A DNA stretch of 64,000 nucleotides from assembly GCA_016716635.1 (NCBI GenBank), contig JADJVZ010000011.1, positions 434,001 to 498,000 on the forward strand. The letters are read 5' to 3'. The translations under genes were made by a program, and so were the position numbers. This document shows, in pieces, positions 50,561 to 59,443 of this stretch. This DNA is from Micropruina sp. (GTDB lineage Bacteria; Actinomycetota; Actinomycetes; Propionibacteriales; Propionibacteriaceae). How positions within the stretch are numbered: position 1 is the stretch's first letter; every line of letters starts with the position of its first letter. The notes beneath the pieces are model-generated. The model saw nothing but the letters and a program-made list of their open reading frames with translations. It was not told where the DNA came from and did no database searches.

Positions 50561-51811
50561 CTACCCCAACTCCAACATCCCCCACGGCGATCCGTAACCG
50601 GCCGGTTTGGGGGCGGCGAGCAATTCCAGGAACGGAACCGCGTCGAAGGCCTCGGGCCCGAGAACGCCCGTCCCGGACCAGCGACCCGCCGCCAGCAACT
50701 CCAGCGCCACGACGGGATTCAGCGCGGTCTGCCACACGACGCATTGCGAGCCGTACTCGGCCATCGTGCGCTGGTTGTCGGCCACGTGGTAGAGGTACAC
50801 CCGGCGAGGGGCACCGTCTTTGCCCAGCCCCGTGACTTCCAGCCCCGCGCACGTCTTGCCGGTCATGCGCGGCCCGATCGTCGCGGGGTCGGGCAGGCAG
50901 GCCGCCACCACGTCGCGCGGCGAGACCAGGGCGCCCTTCACGTTGACCGGGACAGTGGAATCCAACCCCAGCGTGTGCAGGGTCTTCAGGACGCCGATGA
51001 ACCCCTCGCCGAGCCCGTACTTGAAGGTGACGCGCGTGGCGTCGACCCAGCGGGGCATCAGCAGCACTTCTTCGTGCTCGACGTTGACGCACTCGACCGG
51101 CCCAATGCCGTCGGGGAAGTCGAAAGTTTCGGGCTCGCTGAAGGGTTCGGTGGTGAACCAGCCACGTCCCTTTTCGAACACCACGGGCGGGTTGAGGCAC
51201 TCCTCGATGGTGGTCCAGATGGAGAAGCTGGGCGCGAAAATCTCCTCCCCGGCGTCGTTGGTGACCACCAGGTTCGCGCCGTCGCGGACGCCCAGCTCGG
51301 TGATCTCCGAGAACAGGTGGTCGGACGCGTAGCGGGCGAAGACGTCCGACAATCCCGGCTCGACGCCGATCCCGACGAGGGCTAGCCGACCGTCCGCGGA
51401 CCACTCTTCGGCGTGCGCGAACTGCCGGTCACCGAGCTTGACCCCCGTGAGCGAGTAGGGCTGGTCGGGGTGCGGAGTGGAGAGGCTCATGGCCATGTCC
51501 AGGTAGTCGGCCCCGGCGGCGCGCGCGCCTTCGAAGATCGGCATGACGAACCGCGGATCGACGGCGTTGAGCACGTGCGTGGCGCCGTGCAGCGTCGCGA
51601 GGGCGGTGACCGCCTCCGCGCTCGACGCGTCCACCTGCGCGGCCACGAACCTAGCTTCCCCCGGACGCCGAGCGACCACCCCGGCGACCGTGGCGGACGC
51701 CCGCGCGCCGTCGTAGTCGGACACGATCCAGGACTCGAAGAAGCCCCGCTCGCTGGCGAGACGGGCGACGGCGTCACCGACCCCACCCGCCCCGACCATG
51801 AGAACCCGCAT
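50561..51811 (-). CDS. Saccharopine / carboxynorspermidine dehydrogenase-like oxidoreductase
   Basis: A 416-residue enzyme with an N-terminal NAD(P)-binding loop VLMVGAGGVGDAVA, then GADYLDMAMS, GIGVEPGLSDVFARYA and a C-terminal catalytic region with CLPDPATIGPRMTGKTCAG and VYLYHVADNQ. The layout resembles saccharopine dehydrogenases and especially carboxynorspermidine dehydrogenases. The ATG is 1 nt after the potC stop, so it is the last gene of the polyamine-transport operon. No nspC-type decarboxylase is present. It might act on a polyamine or amino-acid semialdehyde. Confidence 0.72.
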   Translation of the reverse strand: MRVLMVGAGGVGDAVARLASERGFFESWIVSDYDGARASATVAGVVARRPGEARFVAAQVDASSAEAVTALATLHGATHVLNAVDPRFVMPIFEGARAAGADYLDMAMSLSTPHPDQPYSLTGVKLGDRQFAHAEEWSADGRLALVGIGVEPGLSDVFARYASDHLFSEITELGVRDGANLVVTNDAGEEIFAPSFSIWTTIEECLNPPVVFEKGRGWFTTEPFSEPETFDFPDGIGPVECVNVEHEEVLLMPRWVDATRVTFKYGLGEGFIGVLKTLHTLGLDSTVPVNVKGALVSPRDVVAACLPDPATIGPRMTGKTCAGLEVTGLGKDGAPRRVYLYHVADNQRTMAEYGSQCVVWQTALNPVVALELLAAGRWSGTGVLGPEAFDAVPFLELLAAPKPAGYGSPWGMLELG

Positions 51812-51812
51812 A

Positions 51813-52628
51813 TCAGGCTGCCTTCCTCCCATTGGAGATGAGCTGGCCGGCCACGGTGAGGCCGACCGCGATCACGAACATCGAGAAACCGACCACGTTC
51901 GCCTCGGCGGGGATGCCGCGCAGGTAGCTGACGTAGACGAACTTGGGGAAGGTGGAGGCGTCGCCCGACACGAAGTTCGTGATGATGAAATCGTCGAACG
52001 AGAGCGAGAACGCCAGCAGCGCCGCAGCCGAAATGCCCGGTAAGACCAAGGGGAACGTCACCCGCCAGAAGGTGCTGCGCGGATCGGCGAACAGGTCTTG
52101 GGCCGCTTCTTCCAAGCGCGGATCCAGGCTCTGCAGGCGCGCCTTGACGTTCGTGACGACGAAGCTGATGCAGAACACGATGTGGGCGATGACGATCGTC
52201 CAGAAGCCAAGCTTCAGCCCGACGCGGTAGTACCCCTGGACGAAGATCGTGAGCAGGCTCGCGCCCATCACGATTTCGGGGGTGGACATCGGCAAGAACA
52301 CCAACAGGTTGGCGCCCGCCCGGCCGCGGAACTTGTGCCGCACCAACGCGAAGGCGATCATCGAGCCGAAGACCGTGGCGATGATGGTCGACAGGGCGCC
52401 GACCTGCAGCGACATCACGAGGGAGTCACAGAGCCCCGGAGGCCCGCACGGGTTCTGCCAGTGCGCCAGCGTGGGGCTGCCCTCGGGGTTCCAGCTGATG
52501 TTCGACTTCTTGTAGTTGTTGAAGCTGAACACGAACGTGTAGGCGACCGGCAAGAACAGGTACAGCAGGACGAGGATGGCCGCGATCATCACGAAGTGAT
52601 CCGCGATCCAGAATCGGACCTTGGTCAC
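51813..52628 (-). CDS. potC: Spermidine/putrescine ABC permease PotC
   Basis: A 271-residue permease with six spans. The EAA-type coupling loop is in RLEEAAQDLFADPRSTFWRVTFPLVLPG. YTFVFSFNNY and FDDFIITNFVSG are typical of PotC. The GTG at 52628 follows GGAGGAA and overlaps the potB stop by 4 nt. Confidence 0.92.
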   Translation of the reverse strand: MTKVRFWIADHFVMIAAILVLLYLFLPVAYTFVFSFNNYKKSNISWNPEGSPTLAHWQNPCGPPGLCDSLVMSLQVGALSTIIATVFGSMIAFALVRHKFRGRAGANLLVFLPMSTPEIVMGASLLTIFVQGYYRVGLKLGFWTIVIAHIVFCISFVVTNVKARLQSLDPRLEEAAQDLFADPRSTFWRVTFPLVLPGISAAALLAFSLSFDDFIITNFVSGDASTFPKFVYVSYLRGIPAEANVVGFSMFVIAVGLTVAGQLISNGRKAA

Positions 52629-53536
52629 AGGAGTTCCTCCGTTCCAAAGCGACGCGTGTAGGCGAAGAGCATCAGCAAGATGATGGCCATCAAGGTGAAC
52701 GACAACGCGGCCGCCGTCGGGAAGCCGCCGGGAACCCGGAAGAACTGGCTCTCGATGACGTTGCCGACCATCTTGGTGTCGATGTCGGATCCGAGCAGGT
52801 CGGCGTTGACGTAGTCGCCGGCAGCCGGGATAAAGGTCATCAGCGTGCCCGCCAGGACGCCCGGCATCGACATCGGCAAGGTCACCCGACGGAAGGTGGT
52901 GAGCCCATTGGCGTACAGGTCGCCGCCGGCCTCGATCACCTTCGGATCCACCCGCTCCAAGGAGGAGTAGATGGGCAGCGTCATGAACGGCAGGAAGTTG
53001 TAGGTCAGGCCCGCCACCACCGCGACCCAGGTCTCGGTGATGTGCCCGCCCGGCAGCAGGTGCAGAGCATTGAGGGTGGATGCGATGGGACCCTCGTCCG
53101 CCAAAATCTGCCGCCAGGCGATCGTCCGCAAGATGAAGGACGTGAAGAACGGGGCCACGACGCAGATCATCATGACGTTGCGCCAGCGTCCGGCCTTGAA
53201 CGCCATCGCGTAGGCCAGCGGATACCCGATGAGGAACGCCATGATCGTGGCGAGCCCGGCGAAGAGGAACGACCGCAGCAACTGCGGCCAGAACTCGCTG
53301 AGGGCATTGGCGTAGTTGAAGACGTTCCAGTCGAGGTAGTAGTAACCCGGGTAACCGGGGAACTTCGACTCGATACTCACGATGGCCAGTTGGACCATTG
53401 GCACCACAAAGAACATCACGAGCCACAACAGGCCGGGGATCAGCAGCAGGTACGGCGTGATCCGACGTCCCTTGACCCGGTGATCGCCCTCGACCGCGGT
53501 GGTGTTCGCGATCTGGGCTTGGGCGAGGGCGGTCAT
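52625..53536 (-). CDS. potB: Spermidine/putrescine ABC permease PotB
   Basis: A 303-residue permease with six spans after a ~40-residue cytoplasmic N-terminus. The coupling loop IEAGGDLYANGLTTFRRVTLPMSMPG contacts PotA. FIPAAGDYVNADLLG is characteristic of PotB. The ATG follows GGAGGCGAG and overlaps the potA stop by 4 nt. Confidence 0.92.
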   Translation of the reverse strand: MTALAQAQIANTTAVEGDHRVKGRRITPYLLLIPGLLWLVMFFVVPMVQLAIVSIESKFPGYPGYYYLDWNVFNYANALSEFWPQLLRSFLFAGLATIMAFLIGYPLAYAMAFKAGRWRNVMMICVVAPFFTSFILRTIAWRQILADEGPIASTLNALHLLPGGHITETWVAVVAGLTYNFLPFMTLPIYSSLERVDPKVIEAGGDLYANGLTTFRRVTLPMSMPGVLAGTLMTFIPAAGDYVNADLLGSDIDTKMVGNVIESQFFRVPGGFPTAAALSFTLMAIILLMLFAYTRRFGTEELL

Positions 53537-54684
53537 GGTGTGCTCGCCTCCGCCGTCTCGGTTGCGACCGTGAATGCGTGGCCCTGGTCCCAGGAGAGCC
53601 AGCACTCGTCGCCGGGGCGGTTGTGAACGGGGTCGACGTCGAGGTTCTGCTCGAACGCGCTCGCGGCTCCGAACCCGGGGACGTCCACGATGTAGTTGGT
53701 CGAGACGCCGGTGAACGACACGTCGATGATGCGTCCGGGGCCAAGCGTCACCATGCGCGACGGCAGGTCGGTCGGTGCCTTCTCGCTCAAGAACAGCTTC
53801 TCCGGACGGACGCCATAGAGCACGGTGCCCGTCTCGACCGCGGCCCGCTTCCGCGGCAGCGTGAAGTGGTGGCCGGCTCGCTCGAGGGTGAGGGTGTCAG
53901 CCGTTGAGCTGACGACCTCGGCCTCGAACATGTTCGCCTGGCCCAGGAACCGAGCCACGAAGGCCGTCCGCGGCAGGTCGTACAGGCTCGCGGGGGTGCC
54001 CATTTGCTCAATGCGGCCCTTGTTCATCACCGCGATGGTGTCGGCCATGGTCATGGCCTCTTCCTGGTCGTGCGTGACGTGAATGAAGGTCAGCCCCACG
54101 CGCGTTTGAATGCGTTTGAGTTCCACCTGCATTTCCCGGCGCAGTTTGAGGTCCAGGGCGCCGAGCGGCTCGTCGAGCAGCAACACCTCAGGCTCGTTCA
54201 CCAGGGCCCGTGCCAGCGCGACGCGCTGCTGCTGACCACCGGAGAGCTGCGGCGGCTTGCGTCCGGCCAGGTGCCCCATTTGGACCAGCTTGAGCGCCGC
54301 GTCCGCCTTCTCCATGGCGTCGGGCAGGCCGCGACGCTTCGGGCCAAAGGCCACGTTGTCCCGCACCGTCAGGTGGGGGAACAGGGCATAGCTCTGGAAT
54401 ACGGTGTTCACCGGACGCTCGTACGGGCGTGAGCCGGTGAGGTCGGTGTCGCCGATGAGGATCCGACCCTGGCTGGGTTGCTCCAGGCCCGCGATCATGC
54501 GCAGGTTCGTGGTCTTGCCGCACCCCGAGGGGCCGAGCAGGGCGAAGAACGAGCCACGTGGCACGGTCAAGGAGAGATCATCCACGGCGGTGAAATCGCC
54601 GAACTTCTTTGTCACAGCCTCGAGGCGGAGATCGCCCTTGGCTTCGCGGAAGCTACCGCTGGTCTTGCTGAAGAGCGCCATCAT
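53533..54684 (-). CDS. potA: Polyamine ABC transporter ATP-binding protein PotA
   Basis: A 383-residue ATPase. Walker A GPSGCGKTT is at 51-59, with Q-loop FQSYALFPHL, signature LSGGQQQR, Walker B LLLDEPLGALD and switch His in HVTHDQEE. A C-terminal TOBE domain (about 300-375) likely mediates regulation. Overlaps potD by 4 nt. Confidence 0.94.
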   Translation of the reverse strand: MMALFSKTSGSFREAKGDLRLEAVTKKFGDFTAVDDLSLTVPRGSFFALLGPSGCGKTTNLRMIAGLEQPSQGRILIGDTDLTGSRPYERPVNTVFQSYALFPHLTVRDNVAFGPKRRGLPDAMEKADAALKLVQMGHLAGRKPPQLSGGQQQRVALARALVNEPEVLLLDEPLGALDLKLRREMQVELKRIQTRVGLTFIHVTHDQEEAMTMADTIAVMNKGRIEQMGTPASLYDLPRTAFVARFLGQANMFEAEVVSSTADTLTLERAGHHFTLPRKRAAVETGTVLYGVRPEKLFLSEKAPTDLPSRMVTLGPGRIIDVSFTGVSTNYIVDVPGFGAASAFEQNLDVDPVHNRPGDECWLSWDQGHAFTVATETAEASTP

Positions 54685-55913
54685 TCACCCAATACCTTCG
54701 ACCACAGCGTGGAGTAATCGGCGTCCTCGTCCGAGGTGAGCGCGCGGAACGCTTGCACCTTCTGCTCAGTGAGGAACGTGTCCGTTGGAAAGATGAACGG
54801 GTTCGCGGCCGTCGTCGCGTCCGTTTTGGCCAACTCCTCTTGGGCACCCAAGACGGGGCAGATGTAGTTGACGTAAGCAGCCACCTGCGCGGCCACCTCC
54901 GGCTGGTAGTAGTAGTCCATCAACTTCATCGTGTTGCTGCGGTGCGCGGACGTGATGGGGATCATCATGTTGTCGGTCCAGATGGTGCCGCCCGATTCCG
55001 GGAGAACGAACGTCCACGAATCGTCCTCGGTTTCGGCTTTGAGGGTGGCCAGGTCGCCCGACCACACGATGCCCGCGATGGCGTTGCCCGACTTGAGGTC
55101 CTCCAAGTACGAGTTGCCCTTGACGCGGCGGATACTGCCGTCTGCGATGTGCTTTGAGACCTCCTCGAAGGCGGTCTGCACTTGGGCTTTGGTGAACGAA
55201 CCGCTGATGTCGACGCCGTTGGCCTGCATGATGAGCCCCGCGGTGTCGCGGAACTCGCTCAGCACCACCACTTTGCCCTTCAGGTCGGGGGCCCACAGGT
55301 CGGAAACGTTCTTGAGGTCGCGGCCGAGCTTGTTCTTGTTGTAGCCAATGCCCCCGAAGCCGCCTTGCCAGGGAAGTGAGTAGCGCCGACCGGGATCGAA
55401 GGAGACCTCGCGCAGCGACGGCAGCAGGTTGGGCGCGTGCGGCATCTGGATCAGGTCGAGCGGCTGTGCCAGACCCTCGCGCAGGACGCGGTTCGCCATC
55501 CAGTCGGTGAACACGAACAGGTCGCGCCCGATGGCCTGCTTCTCGCGCAGTTGCGGCGCGATCTTGTTGAAGTAGGTGTTGTTGTCGTCGATGTCTTCGG
55601 AGTAGTTGACCGTGATCCCCGTGGCCTTTTGGAACGCCTCTAACGTCGGATGGGTCTTGGTGGCGTCGTCGACATCGAGGTACGCCGTCCAGTTGGCCCA
55701 GTTGATCACCTTGTCGGTCGCCGAGAGGTCCTTGGGTAGGACGACGTCGGTCTTGCCAGCGGCTGGCGGGGTGGGGGGCGCGCACGCGGCGAGCAGGGCT
55801 GCCGCGGCCGCCCCACCGCCGAGGCCGAGCATTCGGCGGCGGGTGAGCCCGCTTTGGACCATGGAGACCAGGGCGCGGACGGTTGGATCCGTCGGCGCGG
55901 GTCGTGAACTCAT
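54681..55913 (-). CDS. potD: Polyamine-binding lipoprotein PotD
   Basis: A 410-residue solute-binding lipoprotein. The twin-Arg segment TRRRML precedes a hydrophobic stretch and lipobox LAAC. The mature part shows WANWTAYLDVD, TGITVNYSEDIDDNNTYFNKI and WTDNMMIPITSAHR, matching PotD/PotF. The ATG at 55913 was chosen since the signal begins shortly after. It lies 11 nt after the dehydrogenase gene. Confidence 0.92.
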   Translation of the reverse strand: MSSRPAPTDPTVRALVSMVQSGLTRRRMLGLGGGAAAAALLAACAPPTPPAAGKTDVVLPKDLSATDKVINWANWTAYLDVDDATKTHPTLEAFQKATGITVNYSEDIDDNNTYFNKIAPQLREKQAIGRDLFVFTDWMANRVLREGLAQPLDLIQMPHAPNLLPSLREVSFDPGRRYSLPWQGGFGGIGYNKNKLGRDLKNVSDLWAPDLKGKVVVLSEFRDTAGLIMQANGVDISGSFTKAQVQTAFEEVSKHIADGSIRRVKGNSYLEDLKSGNAIAGIVWSGDLATLKAETEDDSWTFVLPESGGTIWTDNMMIPITSAHRSNTMKLMDYYYQPEVAAQVAAYVNYICPVLGAQEELAKTDATTAANPFIFPTDTFLTEQKVQAFRALTSDEDADYSTLWSKVLGE

Positions 55914-55924
55914 GCTGACGCCCT

Positions 55925-57373
55925 TCAGGATTGGATATTGGCCATGACGTGCTTGAGGCGGGTGTAGTCCTCCAGGCCGTAGACCGACAGGTCCTTGCCG
56001 TAACCGGAGTGCTTGAATCCGCCGTGGGGCATCTCCGCGACGAGCGGGATGTGGGTGTTGATCCAGACGCAGCCGAAGTCCAGCGCCCGGGAGGCGCGCA
56101 TGGCCTTGCCGAAGTCGCGCGTCCACACGCTCGAGGCCAACCCGAAGTCGACGTCGTTGGCCTTGGCGAGGGCTTCATCCTCGTCGGTGAAGGACTGGAC
56201 GGTAATGACCGGCCCGAAGATTTCGCGCTGGATCGCCTCATCGTCTTGGCGCAGGCCGGCCACGACGGTGGGCTCGAAGTAGTAGCCGCCGCCCAGGGTG
56301 GTGATCCGGGAGCCGCCCGCTGCCACGCGGGCGTGCTTGGGTAACCGCTCCAAGAAGCCGCTGACATGGGCGAGCTGGTTGGCGTTGTTGACCGGCCCCA
56401 GCAGCGCGTCCTCATTGTCGGGCAAGCCGACCGCGGCCTGATCGCGGGCATACGCCGCCAGGGCCGCCACGAACTCGTCGTGGATGCTCGCCGCCACCAG
56501 CACGCGCGTCGCCGCCGTGCAGTCCTGGCCGGCGTTGAAGTAGCCCGCGATGGCGATGCCCTCGACGGCGGCCTCAATGTCGGCGTCGGCGAACACGATG
56601 ACCGGGGCCTTGCCGCCGAGTTCGAGGTGCACCCGCTTGACGTCCTTGGCCGCGGCCTCCGCGACCTGCATCCCGGCCCGCACCGAGCCGGTGATCGAGA
56701 CCATGCGCGGCGTCCGATGCGACAGCAGCGCGCCGCCGGTGACACGGTCGCCGGTGACGACGTTCAACACGCCCGGCGGCAGGTGTTGCCCGGCGATCTC
56801 GGCGAGCAACAGCGTGGTCTCGGGTGTGGTGTCGGACGGCTTGAGCACGACGGTGTTTCCGGCGGCGATGGCGGGAGCAAACTTCCAGACAGCCATCATC
56901 ATCGGGTAGTTCCACGGAGTGACCTGGCCGATGACGCCGATGGGCTCCCGGCGGATCCACGACGTGTGGTCGGCCAGGTACTCGCCAGCCGAGCGGCCCT
57001 CGAGCACGCGCGCGGCCCCCGCGAAGAAGCGGATCTGATCCACCATGGGCGGCACCTCTTCGGAGGCCGTGAGGGCCCAGGGCTTGCCCGTGTTGTCGGC
57101 CTCCAAGTGGACGAACTCCTCCGCGCGCGCCTCGATGGCGTCCGCGATGTCGAGGAGGGCCTTTTGGCGGGTGGCGGGCGTTGTGCGCCCCCACTCCTTG
57201 AAGGCGGCGGACGCGGCTGCGTAGGCGGCATCGACATCGGCGGCGTCCGAGATGGGGGCGGTCGCGACGACGCCTCCGGTCACAGGGCTGATGATGTCGG
57301 CCCGGGACTCGCCGTGCGGGTCAACGAAAGCACCGTTGATGTAGTTGCGGAGGGCGCGGGGGGAGCTAACCAT
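55925..57373 (-). CDS. patD: Gamma-aminobutyraldehyde dehydrogenase-like ALDH
   Basis: A 482-residue aldehyde dehydrogenase. The catalytic Cys is in GYFNAGQDCTAATR, a pattern seen in aminobutyraldehyde and betaine aldehyde dehydrogenases. The general-base Glu is in HLELGGKAPV, and the NAD-binding VTPWNYPMMMAVWK is present. It would oxidise 4-aminobutanal from putrescine to GABA. First gene of the ald-potD-potA-potB-potC-dehydrogenase operon. The name is inferred from both motif and context. Confidence 0.85.
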   Translation of the reverse strand: MVSSPRALRNYINGAFVDPHGESRADIISPVTGGVVATAPISDAADVDAAYAAASAAFKEWGRTTPATRQKALLDIADAIEARAEEFVHLEADNTGKPWALTASEEVPPMVDQIRFFAGAARVLEGRSAGEYLADHTSWIRREPIGVIGQVTPWNYPMMMAVWKFAPAIAAGNTVVLKPSDTTPETTLLLAEIAGQHLPPGVLNVVTGDRVTGGALLSHRTPRMVSITGSVRAGMQVAEAAAKDVKRVHLELGGKAPVIVFADADIEAAVEGIAIAGYFNAGQDCTAATRVLVAASIHDEFVAALAAYARDQAAVGLPDNEDALLGPVNNANQLAHVSGFLERLPKHARVAAGGSRITTLGGGYYFEPTVVAGLRQDDEAIQREIFGPVITVQSFTDEDEALAKANDVDFGLASSVWTRDFGKAMRASRALDFGCVWINTHIPLVAEMPHGGFKHSGYGKDLSVYGLEDYTRLKHVMANIQS

Positions 57374-57468
57374 CGGCAGTCTCCATTCATGGTCGGAGGA
57401 GTGGGCGCCAGCCTAAGCGTTGGACTGCGGAATCGGTAGATGTTTGGGTCAACAACTTGGGAAAGACT

Positions 57469-57490
57469 TGCGTATCGGCAATCCAACGCA
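57469..57490. promoter_or_regulatory. Possible Lrp-type operator in the divergent promoter region
   Basis: TGCGT (57469-57473) and ACGCA (57486-57490) form an inverted repeat with a 12-nt spacer, in the 173-bp gap between the divergent operons. It is short and could be chance. It is noted because the first rightward gene is an Lrp/AsnC regulator. Confidence 0.25.
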
Positions 57491-57546
57491 TGGATCAGTG
57501 GTCAGGTGCTTGTCGGTGGGGGGCTCTCTACGTCAAGATGGGTGGC

Positions 57547-58035
57547 ATGTCTCACGTTGCGCAGCCGAGTAGTCGCCGCGAACCAACCTCGGATCTGGAC
57601 GCTGTCGCCAGAACGCTCATTGACCTGCTCCAGCAAGATGGGCGCCGCTCCTATGCGGCCCTCGCGAAGGAGGTCGGTTTGTCCGAGGCTGCCGTTCGCC
57701 AACGTGTGCAGCGGCTGTTGGCCGACGAGGTGATGCAGATCGTGGCCGTCACGGATCCGATGCAAGTTGGTTTCCGTCGCCAGGCGATGATCGGAATCCG
57801 GACGTCTGGGGACATGGCTGAGGTGGCCAAGAAGTTGGCCGAGATCCAAGAGATCGACTACGTCGTGGTTACTGCCGGCTCGTTCGACATCCTGGTCGAA
57901 GCCGTCTGCGAGGACGATGAACATCTGTTGGAGTTGCTCAGCTCGCGCATCCGCGCCATACCGGAGGTCGTCAGCACCGAGGCCTTCGTCTATCTCAAGC
58001 TCGTCAAACAGTTCTATCACTGGGGTACCCGATGA
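57547..58035 (+). CDS. Lrp/AsnC-family regulator of the polyamine genes
   Basis: A 162-residue regulator with an N-terminal helix-turn-helix (LIDLLQQDGRRSYAALAKEVGLSEAAVRQRVQRL) and a C-terminal RAM ligand-binding domain (DYVVVTAGSFDILVEAVCEDDEHL). The ATG at 57547 is preferred. ATG 57538 is possible. It overlaps the aminotransferase gene by 4 nt and is divergent from the transport operon, so it likely controls both. Confidence 0.88.
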   Translation: MSHVAQPSSRREPTSDLDAVARTLIDLLQQDGRRSYAALAKEVGLSEAAVRQRVQRLLADEVMQIVAVTDPMQVGFRRQAMIGIRTSGDMAEVAKKLAEIQEIDYVVVTAGSFDILVEAVCEDDEHLLELLSSRIRAIPEVVSTEAFVYLKLVKQFYHWGTR

Positions 58036-59441
58036 ACACCACTCCCGTCCTGCCTTCGGGCGCCAGCTACTCCGATGCGGCTCGCGATCACCTATGGATG
58101 CACTTCACGCGTCACTCGACGTTCGAAGACGCGGCCTCCGGCGGGTTGGCGCAGTCCGTTCCGATCATCACGCGCGGCAAGGGCCACTTGATCTATGACG
58201 ACAAGGGCAGGGAGTACATCGACGGTCTCGCCGGCCTGTTCGTGGTCCAAGTCGGTCACGGACGCGAGGAGCTCGCTCAAGCGGCCGCCGCCCAGGCTCG
58301 CGAACTGGCCTTCTTCCCGCTGTGGAGCTACGCGCACCCCCGGGCCATCGAGCTGGCCGACCGGATCGCGGCGAACACCCCCGGCGACCTGAACCGGGTC
58401 TTCTTCACCACCGGTGGGGGCGAGGCCGTCGAGACCGCGTGGAAGCTGGCCAAGCAGTACTTCAAGCTGACCGGCAAGCCGACCAAGCACAAGGTCATTT
58501 CCCGGGCCATCTCCTACCACGGCACCCCGCAGGGCGCCCTGGCCATCACCGGCATCCCCGGGGCCCGCGCGCCGTTCGAGCCGCTGGTGCCGGGTGCGTT
58601 CAAGGTGCCGAACACCAACCAGTACCGGGCGCCGGAGCATCTGCGTGATGATCCGGAGGCCTTCGGCCTGTGGGCCGCGGACCGCATTGCCGAGGCCATC
58701 GAGTTCGAGGGCCCGGACACGGTGGCGGCGGTGTTCCTCGAGCCCGTCCAGAACTCCGGCGGTTGCTTCCCGCCGCCCCCCGGCTACTTCCAGCGCGTCC
58801 GTGAGATCTGCGACCAGTACGACGTCCTGCTCGTCTCGGACGAGGTCATCTGCGCCTTCGGTCGCATCGGCGGCATGTTCGCGTGTGAGGATTTCGGCTA
58901 CATCCCCGACATCATCACCTGCGCCAAGGGCTTGACCTCGGGCTACAGCCCGATCGGCGCCATGATCGCCTCGGATCGCCTCTTCGAGCCGTTCAAGAAG
59001 GGCATGAACTACTTCCCGCACGGCTACACCTTCGGCGGGCATCCGGTGTCGGCGGCCGTCGCCATGGCCAACCTCGACATCTTCGAGCGCGAGGGGCTGA
59101 ACCAGCACGTCCGCGACAACGCCCCGGTGTTCAAGTCGACCCTTGAGACGCTGCTCGACCTTCCGATCGTCGGGGACGTCCGCGGCGCCGGCTACTTCTA
59201 CGGCATCGAGTTGGTCAAGGACAAGACCACCCGCGAGACCTTCAACGACGACGAGGCCGAGCGCTTGCTGCGTGGGTTCCTGTCGAAGGCCCTCTTCGAC
59301 GCCGGGCTGTACTGCCGCGCCGATGACCGTGGCGACCCCGTCGTCCAGTTGGCCCCGCCGCTGACCATCGGTCCGGCCGAGTTCACCGACATCACCGGGC
59401 GCCTGCGCAGCGTCCTCGTCGAGGCACAGAAGGTTCTCTGA
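58032..59441 (+). CDS. Class III aminotransferase, putrescine/polyamine type
   Basis: A 469-residue PLP-dependent enzyme of the omega-amino acid:pyruvate group. TTGGGEAVETAWKLAKQY binds the PLP phosphate, LVSDEVICAFGRIG includes the PLP-ring Asp, and the Schiff-base Lys is in ITCAKGLTSGYSPIG. MHFTRHSTF near the start resembles SpuC-like putrescine-pyruvate aminotransferases. In this setting it probably converts putrescine to 4-aminobutanal. Confidence 0.85.
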   Translation: MNTTPVLPSGASYSDAARDHLWMHFTRHSTFEDAASGGLAQSVPIITRGKGHLIYDDKGREYIDGLAGLFVVQVGHGREELAQAAAAQARELAFFPLWSYAHPRAIELADRIAANTPGDLNRVFFTTGGGEAVETAWKLAKQYFKLTGKPTKHKVISRAISYHGTPQGALAITGIPGARAPFEPLVPGAFKVPNTNQYRAPEHLRDDPEAFGLWAADRIAEAIEFEGPDTVAAVFLEPVQNSGGCFPPPPGYFQRVREICDQYDVLLVSDEVICAFGRIGGMFACEDFGYIPDIITCAKGLTSGYSPIGAMIASDRLFEPFKKGMNYFPHGYTFGGHPVSAAVAMANLDIFEREGLNQHVRDNAPVFKSTLETLLDLPIVGDVRGAGYFYGIELVKDKTTRETFNDDEAERLLRGFLSKALFDAGLYCRADDRGDPVVQLAPPLTIGPAEFTDITGRLRSVLVEAQKVL

Positions 59442-59443
59442 CC

